From positions 1 through 50,709 of the forward strand of contig CAYMPG010000013.1 of NCBI GenBank assembly GCA_964392455.1: a DNA stretch of 50,709 nucleotides, given 5' to 3'. The notes under the pieces were generated by a model. It was not told the origin of the DNA. It made no database searches and saw only the letters and a program-made list of their open reading frames with translations. A program made the position numbers and the translations under genes. Every line of letters begins with the position of its first letter. Position 1 is the stretch's first letter. This DNA is from SFEL01 sp964392455 (lineage in GTDB: Bacteria; Bacillota; Clostridia; Christensenellales; CAG-138). Below are positions 1-6,764 of this stretch, one piece after another.

Positions 1-250
1 CAAATGCATCCCATCCGATAGGATAGAGCACGTTGTACCCCTGCATGCGGCGCTTGCGGGCAAGGATATCCATTGCCGTATTGGAGCGGGGATGGCCCAC
101 GTGCAGGCCCTGTCCGGAAGGATAGGGGAACTCTATAAGGGGATAAAACTTGGGCATGGTATAATCGTCCTTTGCCTCGAAGCAATGGGCATCCTCCCAT
201 ACCTTTTGCCATTTCAGCTCCACCTGATCGTGATCGTAGCGTTCTGCCAT
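1..250 (-). CDS. leuS: leucyl-tRNA synthetase, N-terminal fragment
   Basis: This is the first 83 codons of a class I leucyl-tRNA synthetase, which charges tRNA-Leu in the cytoplasm; the rest lies beyond the left edge. The translation begins MAERYDHDQVELKWQ and contains PYPSGQGLHVGHPRS, the LeuRS form of the HIGH ATP-binding signature. The start is ATG at 248-250 with a GGAGG seven bases upstream. A T-box leader with its own promoter precedes it, so expression should rise when tRNA-Leu is uncharged. No other gene lies between leader and start. Identity is secure from the signature and from the leader. Confidence 0.95.
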   Translation of the reverse strand, partial: MAERYDHDQVELKWQKVWEDAHCFEAKDDYTMPKFYPLIEFPYPSGQGLHVGHPRSNTAMDILARKRRMQGYNVLYPIGWDAF

Positions 251-290
251 TGTATTTCCTCCATTTTGTGATGTAACTTGGTTTGCATAC

Positions 291-330
291 TTATAATAAA
301 GGCTTTCGCCTCATCAAGAGACGAAAGCCC
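291..330 (-). terminator. regulated terminator of the leuS T-box
   Basis: On the minus strand GGCTTTCGTCTC pairs with GAGGCGAAAGCC around a short TTGAT loop and is followed by TTTATT. It lies directly after the T-box core, so it is the terminator alternative of the switch. Confidence 0.85.
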
Positions 331-543
331 TGTAAGCCTCCGTGGTACCACTCTCGTTGGCAGAGCATTGCCCCGCCCACTCGTATCCCCTTTAACGCTG
401 GGCTGCGCCAGGCGCTATCATGCACATTTCACGCCCGGTGGCCATGCGACGAGCTTCAAAGCTGCCCCTGCGCCGCCCTCGCACCAAATCGGCGGCTCGC
501 TTTGCACAGCGTGCTTTTACTGTTTCGCATCATTGCCAATATT
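293..543 (-). promoter_or_regulatory. T-box riboswitch, leucine type, upstream of leuS
   Basis: The leader read leftward contains a distal loop GGTGCGA (consensus GGUGNRA), a T-box core GAGTGGTACCACGG at about 340-353, and an intrinsic terminator just before leuS. After the distal loop the strand reads GAAGCTCG, so CTC is the likely leucine specifier; that assignment is inferred from position. Uncharged tRNA-Leu binding would favour antitermination. Confidence 0.9.
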
Positions 544-550
544 CCTGTAC

Positions 551-579
551 ATTATATTTCATGCTGCCGCTAAAGTCAA
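551..579 (-). promoter_or_regulatory. sigma-A promoter for leuS
   Basis: On the minus strand TTGACT (574-579) and TATAAT (551-556) are separated by 17 bp. Transcription would start near 543 at the head of the T-box leader. Confidence 0.85.
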
Positions 580-607
580 TGACTTTGGCGGGATAATAGT
601 GTATAAT
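579..607 (+). promoter_or_regulatory. candidate divergent promoter for the PHP phosphatase
   Basis: ATGACT (579-584) and TATAAT (602-607) are 17 bp apart. The -35 overlaps the -35 of the leuS promoter through the palindrome AGTCAATGACT (574-584). Confidence 0.55.
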
Positions 608-650
608 GGGGAGCAGCGGCAGCAGCCGCCAGAAAGGGTAAATACAAAAA

Positions 651-1430
651 ATGCTTGCAGATTATCACCTCCATACCTGCTATTCGGCAGATTCTCAGGC
701 CCCGGTGAAGGAGCAGCTTGATGCTGCCCTTGCAGCCGGCCTTACCCATATATGCTTTACCGACCATGTGGATTTTGACGGGGTGGGCCTTCAGCCGGCA
801 GACCTTGCCGCCCGCAATGCCGAGCTCGACAGGCTGGCCCCCCTCTACCCGGGGCTGGATATTTCCAGAGGCATGGAGCTTGGCATGGCTGGTGAGCAGG
901 CAAGCCGCCTTGCCCATGACCACGCAAAGGGGCAGGAGCTGGATTTTATAATAGGCTCGGTGCATATGGTGGATGGGCTGGATGCCTTCTGGCCGGAATA
1001 CTTTGATGGCCGCACAAGGGAGCAGGCCTACGGGGTGTATGTGAGCCAGATCGCCCAATCCATAAAGGTAACGGATTTTTCCGTGCTGGGCCATTATGAT
1101 TTCTGCACCAAATACAGCCCCTATGACCGGCGGGCCATGGGGTATGATATGTTTCCCGAGGTATTCGATGAAATCTTCCTGAGCCTTGTGCAGACCGGCC
1201 GCACCCTTGAGGTGAATACCTCCGCCTGGCGGGATGACCCGGCCTGGGGGCTGGATATTCTCACCCGGTTCAGGGAGCTGGGCGGGGAGTTTGTTACCAC
1301 AGGGTCGGATGCCCACAAGCCCAACAGGGTGGGCAACAGGATAGGCGAGGCGGTGGAGCTTGCGAGGGCTGCGGGCATACGCTACATTGCCACATATAAA
1401 AAGCTTAAGCCAATAATGCATAAAATATAG
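651..1430 (+). CDS. PHP-family histidinol-phosphatase (HisK type)
   Basis: The 259-residue protein is a single PHP metal-dependent phosphoesterase domain. Ligand motifs are visible in order: DYHLHT near the N-terminus, FTDHVD, GSVHMVDG, LGHYDF, and GSDAHKPN near the C-terminus. Length and motif spacing match the HisK-like histidinol-phosphatases that dephosphorylate histidinol phosphate in histidine synthesis. No other his genes are in the window, so the substrate is inferred from family only; another phosphoester is possible. The start has only a weak AAAGGG upstream, 12 bases away. Two terminator-like hairpins follow the stop. Confidence 0.8.
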   Translation: MLADYHLHTCYSADSQAPVKEQLDAALAAGLTHICFTDHVDFDGVGLQPADLAARNAELDRLAPLYPGLDISRGMELGMAGEQASRLAHDHAKGQELDFIIGSVHMVDGLDAFWPEYFDGRTREQAYGVYVSQIAQSIKVTDFSVLGHYDFCTKYSPYDRRAMGYDMFPEVFDEIFLSLVQTGRTLEVNTSAWRDDPAWGLDILTRFRELGGEFVTTGSDAHKPNRVGNRIGEAVELARAAGIRYIATYKKLKPIMHKI

Positions 1431-1437
1431 GGGTTTC

Positions 1438-1485
1438 GGAAAAGTGGCTAAAGACCACTTTTCCGACTTTTTTTTCGGCCTTTGC
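1438..1485 (+). repeat. 48-nt hairpin repeat, copy 1 (terminator-like)
   Basis: GGAAAAGTGG pairs with CCACTTTTCC, then GAC and a run of eight T. It lies just after the PHP gene stop and can end its transcript. A copy with one base difference lies at 1630-1677. Confidence 0.8.
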
Positions 1486-1629
1486 CTCTCGCTGCCGCTC
1501 CCGGGCGGCAAAGCCCGCAGGGTAGGAAAGCCTACAGGCTTTCATCCGTTCTGACGCTCATGTCGTCAGAGCCGGATTTTACCATAAGGGGCTGCGGCCC
1601 CTTATCAACCCCGGGGAAACGTGAGGGTT

Positions 1630-1677
1630 GGAAAAGTGGCTAAAAACCACTTTTCCGACTTTTTTTTCGGCCTTTGC
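1630..1677 (+). repeat. 48-nt hairpin repeat, copy 2
   Basis: This is the same hairpin and T-run as at 1438-1485, with A instead of G in the loop. The 144 bases between the copies encode no protein I can support but hold further inverted repeats, for example ATAAGGGGC with GCCCCTTAT near 1588-1609. Confidence 0.8.
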
Positions 1678-1695
1678 TCCCATTCCCCCCAACTC

Positions 1696-1721
1696 AAAAG
1701 CCGCCCATGTGGGCGGCTTTT
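1696..1721. terminator. bidirectional terminator between convergent genes
   Basis: AAAAGCCGCCCA and TGGGCGGCTTTT form a perfect stem with A and T tails on either side. It sits between the rightward PHP gene and the leftward surface-protein gene and can serve both. Confidence 0.8.
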
Positions 1722-1741
1722 ATGCTTATAAGGTATTTATG

Positions 1742-3679
1742 CTACTTTTCCCTCAGCACACCTGCTGCGGCAAGGAGGGCCAGCAGCCCGTATGCAGCTA
1801 TGGAAGCATCGCCGGTTTTAGGTATGGCTACCTCTGCAATGTATGCATCTGCATCGGGGGTGAAGCTGACGGTCACGCTGGTGCTGTTCCAGCGGGCGGT
1901 TATCCAGCGGGCAGTGCGGGGCAGGCGCCTTACGGTAAAGCGGCTGCCGCTGCCTGAGAAGCCCACCGGCTCGCCGTCTATCTCCACGCTGGTGGGGGTG
2001 GCGGCTCTGGAGCTGCCAAAGGTATTGCCGCCCTCATACCAGAGGGATACCCCATCGGAGGGGGCGAATATTGAGCCATTTTCCTCCCTTCCGTAGAGGG
2101 TAAGGCTGCCTGTAAGGGGGGTACCAAAGGCATAGGGAGTGCCGTCCCCATGGCACCAGATAAGGGTGCGCCCCTTCCACAGGGGGCCGCCGGTAAGTAC
2201 AGGGTTTTCGCCCATGGCGAAAACCGTGCTGCTCTGGCTGGTACCATCCGGGAACACAAAGGTGATGGTATAGCTGGCCTTTTTATCGGTGCTGGTGATG
2301 CTGCTTAAGGGAAGGGGTTCGTACAGTTTCTCCCGGTCATACAGCCCGCCAAGGAAGCTGCCCCCGGTGATCTCGAAACCGTCTTTGCCAGTCTTAGCCA
2401 CGATCACCGGCCCGTAGAAGGTGCCGCCGGAGATGCTGCCGTTTTTATGGTAGCTTACACTCTCATCACTCTTAAACGCCCAGTCTGTCACCGTGCCGTA
2501 ATAGATGCCCCATTCTATGGCTCCCCACCCAGAAAGCATGCTTTCTTCGTATGCGTTTGACACATCTCCATAAAAGACTGTGCTGGTGGTAACGGTGCTG
2601 TCCCTGCGGGTTATCCTGCCATTTCTGCCGGCTTTCACAGGGCCGTACACCCGGCCGCCATGGGCATGCATGGTAGCTTTCTTATATGCGTTACCAGAAA
2701 GCTCTATTGCGGTGCCGCAGCCCTCTATAACGCCGCCCTCCATGGTGAAGAGGCTCCCATCGAATACAGACACGCCCACTTTGCTGCCGGTAATAGTGCC
2801 GCTCCGAAGGGTGAAGCTGCCGCCGTTAGGCATATACACTGCACAGCCTGCCGGATTGGACAGGGTGCCGCCGCCGGTGCTGTCCATAAGGGTGAGGGCA
2901 TCGGAAGAGTCAGCTATGCGTATGGCATTGCCAACATCATTGCGGCTGAGGCTGTGGCCAGCAAGGTCCAGGGTGACCGTGTTGCTTATCTTAAGCTCAT
3001 TCTTAAGGGTCAGGTCACTCAGCAGGGTGACCGTGCCGCCGGCTGCATTATTTACTGCGGTCTGCAGATCCGTATGCCGCGTATCCCCCACCTGAGCCAC
3101 GGCGGGGAAGCCGCAGGTGCCGCAGGTGTTGTCAGCCTTCCAGCTATGGGTACACGCTGAGCCAAAGAACTCCATTTCGCCGAAATCAATATTTTTATCC
3201 GTATTACCCTTATTAGCGGTAATGACCAGCTTATAATATTTATAGTAGGCCGAGTTGCTGCTGCAATCAAATGCGAATACCCCGTTTTCTTGGTCCACTA
3301 TGGTAGTATCGTTAACCACCTTATGAATGGAAACCCATGTTCCGGTGCCTGTGCCTGTATAGTCATTGCAGCCGAAAAGCTCCCAGTCCCTGGGATTCCT
3401 TTTTTCTTTTTCTCCCCCTGGGACATTATAATAACTGTTGTAGAATTTATATTGGGTCAGCCTGATGGCTTCCGGCGCTTCAACGATGATATATGCGGCC
3501 GTTTTATCCACGCTTGATACCCACCCGCTCGCATTTCCTTTCCATCCATTCACCAGAGCAGCATAGTTGTCTGTGCCCTCCAGTGCAGTGAGCTTCACGG
3601 GGTCTTCTGCCAGGGCCGCGCCGGGCAGCAGGGTGAGCAGCAGGGCCAGCAGCAGGGCGTATGCATATATCTTCTTCAT
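1742..3679 (-). CDS. secreted, sortase-anchored surface protein with beta-helix-like repeats
   Basis: The 645-residue protein starts with a Sec signal peptide (MKK, then a Leu/Ala-rich core ending near ALAED, about residue 25). A discoidin-like region follows (about 30-175, with RDWELFG and YKYYKLVITANKG). Next is a small CTHSW...CGTCG cysteine motif, then parallel-beta-helix-like repeats of the GGTVTLLSDLTL / GGSFTLRSGTITG type (about 205-440). The C-terminus has IPKTGD at 619-624, a hydrophobic stretch and a REK tail, the layout of a sortase substrate. No sortase gene is in the window. GGAGG lies ten bases before ATG. It probably contacts host glycans or matrix; the ligand is unknown. Confidence 0.75.
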   Translation of the reverse strand: MKKIYAYALLLALLLTLLPGAALAEDPVKLTALEGTDNYAALVNGWKGNASGWVSSVDKTAAYIIVEAPEAIRLTQYKFYNSYYNVPGGEKEKRNPRDWELFGCNDYTGTGTGTWVSIHKVVNDTTIVDQENGVFAFDCSSNSAYYKYYKLVITANKGNTDKNIDFGEMEFFGSACTHSWKADNTCGTCGFPAVAQVGDTRHTDLQTAVNNAAGGTVTLLSDLTLKNELKISNTVTLDLAGHSLSRNDVGNAIRIADSSDALTLMDSTGGGTLSNPAGCAVYMPNGGSFTLRSGTITGSKVGVSVFDGSLFTMEGGVIEGCGTAIELSGNAYKKATMHAHGGRVYGPVKAGRNGRITRRDSTVTTSTVFYGDVSNAYEESMLSGWGAIEWGIYYGTVTDWAFKSDESVSYHKNGSISGGTFYGPVIVAKTGKDGFEITGGSFLGGLYDREKLYEPLPLSSITSTDKKASYTITFVFPDGTSQSSTVFAMGENPVLTGGPLWKGRTLIWCHGDGTPYAFGTPLTGSLTLYGREENGSIFAPSDGVSLWYEGGNTFGSSRAATPTSVEIDGEPVGFSGSGSRFTVRRLPRTARWITARWNSTSVTVSFTPDADAYIAEVAIPKTGDASIAAYGLLALLAAAGVLREK

Positions 3680-3744
3680 GGCTGTATATCCTCCGGTGCT
3701 TTTTGCCCTGCTCCTAAGGTAAAAAGCCTTGTATTGAAAGGGAA

Positions 3745-3787
3745 TTGCATTGGAATAGCATATTCCAATGCAAGGGAGTACTCCCTT
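3745..3787. terminator. two adjacent perfect inverted repeats after yqeC
   Basis: TTGCATTGGAATA and TATTCCAATGCAA (3745-3773, 3-base loop) abut the palindrome AAGGGAGTACTCCCTT (3772-3787). They lie between yqeC and the surface-protein gene, both leftward. They may terminate yqeC, though the following T-run is weak. Confidence 0.5.
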
Positions 3788-3818
3788 GGCTCGTGGCCTG
3801 TGTACTTATTAAGCTATA

Positions 3819-4508
3819 TTATATCCCAACGGGCGTGGCGGTACTACCGTTTTTTATTATATCTACAATATTTTTATGCCGTATTGACGCTATCACGGTG
3901 GTTCCACTAAAGGCCGCCCCAAGCCTGCGGCCGTTTTCAATATCCTCCGGCTGCTCCGCCTTGTTAAAGAGCACTGTGTCTCCATAGTCCACCAGCCTTG
4001 CGGCATCCTCCGGGGTAACGATATGGCTGACATCCGTGCCAAGGGCCTTTGCATACAGCTCCGGCCGGTGGGCCGCCTCCTGTATGGGTCTGCCCACACC
4101 ATCTGCCCCTATTACGTATATTACCCTTGCCCCCCGGGGTATTACAGGCTCAAAGGAGGCATGGGCCTTGAGGGGCAGCCCCATGGAGCCATCCGCCTCG
4201 GTAAGCACATAATCTGCAACGGTAGCCATATCCTCCACGGCAATGGTGGAGGGGCCCAGCTTTTCCGCCATCATTTCCCCAAGGCAGATTACCGGAGTAT
4301 CCCGCAATACGCTCGCTATCTGCCCGCAGTTTTTTCCCATATACAGGGGCAGATTCATGGGAGGATAGATGCGGGTGGTGGTGCATACTATTACCCGGCC
4401 CTGCCCCCTGAGCTCCTCTGCCAGGGCCATCATGAGGCTGGTCTTTCCCCCGCCGCCGATTATGGCGGTAATGCCCGGCTTTATGGACAGCGCCTCTGAA
4501 AATTTCAT
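3819..4508 (-). CDS. yqeC: YqeC-like selenium-dependent hydroxylase accessory protein
   Basis: The 229-residue protein begins with a P-loop, AIIGGGGKTSLMM (GGGGKTS about 18-24), followed by VIVCTTTRIYPP, YVLTEADGS and LFNKAEQPED. This is the pattern of the YqeC family, linked by genome context in other bacteria to selenium-dependent molybdenum hydroxylases. Nucleotide binding is visible; the exact reaction is not known to me. No molybdenum hydroxylase, selD or yqeB lies in this window, so partners must be elsewhere. The start ATG follows GGGAGGGG with good spacing. A terminator separates it from the upstream prs gene. Confidence 0.8.
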   Translation of the reverse strand: MKFSEALSIKPGITAIIGGGGKTSLMMALAEELRGQGRVIVCTTTRIYPPMNLPLYMGKNCGQIASVLRDTPVICLGEMMAEKLGPSTIAVEDMATVADYVLTEADGSMGLPLKAHASFEPVIPRGARVIYVIGADGVGRPIQEAAHRPELYAKALGTDVSHIVTPEDAARLVDYGDTVLFNKAEQPEDIENGRRLGAAFSGTTVIASIRHKNIVDIIKNGSTATPVGI

Positions 4509-4533
4509 ATTTTCCCCTCCCTGCTGATTTTAT

Positions 4534-4569
4534 AAAAACAGTGCGCCGCAGCGTATGTGTGCGGCGCAC
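4534..4569 (-). terminator. terminator of prs
   Basis: On the minus strand GTGCGCCGCA pairs with TGCGGCGCAC and is followed by TGTTTTT. It lies just after the prs stop and before yqeC. Confidence 0.85.
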
Positions 4570-4591
4570 GGGCATTATATGCCGGTGTCTG

Positions 4592-5620
4592 TTACTTGGT
4601 TTTAAGGCTCATCATGTCATCCAGAGACATCTGGCTGGCAAAGCTCATGGTCAGCATACGCTGGCTGGGATTGTCAAACAGATTGCTCATGGGGGTGCGG
4701 TCGTGAATATGGCGCACCGCCTCTGCAAACATGGGAGCGGCGGACAGTATCTTTATCTTGCTGCTGCCCTTTACAGCGGGGCAGTTTACGGTATCGGTGG
4801 ATACCAGCATCTTGATGGGGCTTTCTTCGATTTTCTTTACGCCCTTTTCCTGCAGCACCACGTGGGACAGGAAAGCGTAAATATCATTTGCGCCCTTATC
4901 CTTAAGGCCATGGGCAACGTCCACAAGGGTACCGCCGGAGATGGTAAAGTCATCCACCACTATGCAGTTTTTGCCCTTAACGTCGCCAATTATCTCCAGC
5001 ACCTTGGCGTTTTCATCGTGACCGCTACGCATCTTGTCGCCTATGGCAACGGCGCAGCCCAGCTCATTGGCCATCAGGCGGGCACGCTTTGCGCTGCCTG
5101 CATCGGGGGATACCACCACCAGGTCGTCATTTACTATGCCAAGATACCTTGCATAGGCGCACAGCAGCTCCTGAGCATAAAGGTGATCCACAGGCTTCTT
5201 GAAGAAGCCCTGCACCTGGGCAGCGTGAAGGTCCATCGTGACCACGCGGTCAGCGCCGGCAAGCTCTATGCACTCGGCGCACACCCTGCCGCGGATGGAT
5301 ACGCGGGGCTCGTCCTTCTTATCGCCCTTGGCGTAGCTGAAGTAAGGTATTATGGCGGTTACGCTGTTTGCGCTGGCCCGCTTGAAGGCGTCCAGGAAGA
5401 ACAGCAGCTCGGCAAATTCATTATTGGGATCCAGGCCCAGAGTCTGAACAAAGTATACGTCCTTGTCACGGATGCTCTCGTTTATGCGTACGAATGTGTT
5501 TCCCTCGGAAAATACCATAGTTGAGCAATCGCCCAGCGGACTGCCCAGATATTCACACATCTGGCTGGCAAATTCCTTACTGGCGCTGCCTGCAAAGATC
5601 TTGATTATTCCTTCGGACAT
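4592..5620 (-). CDS. prs: ribose-phosphate pyrophosphokinase with divergent PRPP loop
   Basis: The 342-residue protein makes PRPP from ribose 5-phosphate and ATP for nucleotide, histidine and tryptophan synthesis. Family motifs are IPYFSYAKGDKKDEPR (about 91-106), AGADRVVTMDLHAAQVQGFF (121-140) and VVSPDAGSAKRA (169-180). The PRPP-binding loop reads VVDDFTISGGTL (221-232), whereas common bacterial enzymes have DDxxDTGGT or DTAGT. The SGGT form recalls plant class II PRPP synthases, which use more NTPs and need no phosphate; that comparison is from memory. The protein also has a longer C-terminus than the usual 315 residues. It is monocistronic, with a clear promoter and terminator. Confidence 0.85.
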   Translation of the reverse strand: MSEGIIKIFAGSASKEFASQMCEYLGSPLGDCSTMVFSEGNTFVRINESIRDKDVYFVQTLGLDPNNEFAELLFFLDAFKRASANSVTAIIPYFSYAKGDKKDEPRVSIRGRVCAECIELAGADRVVTMDLHAAQVQGFFKKPVDHLYAQELLCAYARYLGIVNDDLVVVSPDAGSAKRARLMANELGCAVAIGDKMRSGHDENAKVLEIIGDVKGKNCIVVDDFTISGGTLVDVAHGLKDKGANDIYAFLSHVVLQEKGVKKIEESPIKMLVSTDTVNCPAVKGSSKIKILSAAPMFAEAVRHIHDRTPMSNLFDNPSQRMLTMSFASQMSLDDMMSLKTK

Positions 5621-5653
5621 AAGTACATAATCCCCCTTATAGTTGTCATCTGT

Positions 5654-5682
5654 ATTATAACAAATTCCCCCGCCTTAGGCAA
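5654..5682 (-). promoter_or_regulatory. sigma-A promoter for prs
   Basis: TTGCCT (5677-5682) and TATAAT (5654-5659) are 17 bp apart on the minus strand, about 35 bases before the prs start. Confidence 0.75.
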
Positions 5683-5843
5683 CGAACCCTCCCCTGGCAA
5701 ATGCAGGAATCATTTCATGCGCTATAAGGCCGCCTTATCGATAAACCCCGGGATATAGCTATAAAAGGGGAATAAACAGGGGGGTATCTTTCAGGTACCC
5801 AGTGGAATACCCTTCAGTGCATCAAATCCTTCATATCAAAAAG

Positions 5844-6668
5844 TTATATCCCCGTATCCAGGGAGCTGAAATAGTCGTATGCGGCCTCCAGTGCGGGGGT
5901 CTCCCAGTAGGCTGCGCCTATGAGGGTATCCCGGTTTTTCCCGTGAAAATCGCTGCCGCAGGTGGGTACCAGCCCATACCTTTCCCCAAGGGAGAGGAAC
6001 TGGCTGAGCTGGCCCGGTGTGGAGGCGGGATAATAGGCCTCTATGCCCCACAGGCCGTAATCCGCCAGCTCCCTGACGATGGCATGGGGATCGCCCTTCA
6101 GCTTGCAGGGGTGGGCCAGCACGCATACGCCTCCCGCCTCCCTGCCAAGCTCCACGGCCTCCCGCCTGGATATTCTCCTGCTGGGCACATATGCGGGCGC
6201 GCCGCTGCCGATATACCGCTCAAAGGCATCCCCAAGGGATGAAGCATACCCTGCCGCCGCCAGCGCCTTGCCGATATGCAGCCGGGTGTCATTTCCCCGG
6301 CTGTGCTCCATAAGGGGCTCCACATCCCTGCCCATTTTTCTCAGCTTTGCAAGTATAAGGCGGTTTCTTTCCTCCCGCTCCCCCCTGCGCCATTGCTCAT
6401 AGCTGAGTATGGCGGGGTGCTCCGGGGCTATGCCCAGGGCCAGAATGTGCAGCTCTGAGGTGTATTCCGCATCTATCTCCATGCCGGGTATCACCTTTAC
6501 CCCCGCCTCCCTGCCGGCCTTTACTGCATCGGCGCAGCCTGAGGCAGTATCGTGATCCGTAAGGGCCATAAGTGTCACCCCCCGCTCCAGCGCCATGGCG
6601 GGCAGCTGCTCCGGGGCAAAGGTACCATCCGACATATCCGAATGCATATGCAAATCAAAGGGCTTCAT
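5844..6668 (-). CDS. PHP-domain phosphoesterase (YciV/RNase AM-like)
   Basis: The 274-residue PHP protein carries FDLHMHSDMSDG at the N-terminus, ALTDHD, GMEIDAEY, VLAHPCKLKG and CGSDFHGKN. It matches the YciV-type family that hydrolyses 3',5'-nucleoside bisphosphates and trims RNA 5' ends. I start at the second in-frame ATG (6666-6668). It has AGGAG nine bases upstream, while the ATG three codons earlier directly abuts that AGGAG. A terminator separates it from ftsH upstream. It is a different subfamily from the PHP protein at 651-1430. Confidence 0.8.
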   Translation of the reverse strand: MKPFDLHMHSDMSDGTFAPEQLPAMALERGVTLMALTDHDTASGCADAVKAGREAGVKVIPGMEIDAEYTSELHILALGIAPEHPAILSYEQWRRGEREERNRLILAKLRKMGRDVEPLMEHSRGNDTRLHIGKALAAAGYASSLGDAFERYIGSGAPAYVPSRRISRREAVELGREAGGVCVLAHPCKLKGDPHAIVRELADYGLWGIEAYYPASTPGQLSQFLSLGERYGLVPTCGSDFHGKNRDTLIGAAYWETPALEAAYDYFSSLDTGI

Positions 6669-6683
6669 AATTATCATCTCCTG

Positions 6684-6717
6684 AAAAAACAGGCGGGACT
6701 TTTTCCTGTCCCGCCCT
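6684..6717 (-). terminator. terminator of ftsH
   Basis: Read leftward, GGCGGGAC pairs with GTCCCGCC and is followed by TGTTTTTT. It lies 50 bases after the ftsH stop and just before the ribosome site of the next gene. Confidence 0.85.
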
Positions 6718-6764
6718 TTTGTCTATTCTTTACTGGTTGTGGCTTTTGCCCGGCATGGGTAACC

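Noticed and set aside
278..721. Rightward frames through the leuS leader
   Set aside because: They are read antisense to the T-box RNA and have no ribosome sites.
576..1511. Leftward 311-codon open frame opposite the PHP phosphatase
   Set aside because: It is the antisense shadow of a clear gene, with no ribosome site and no family-like sequence.
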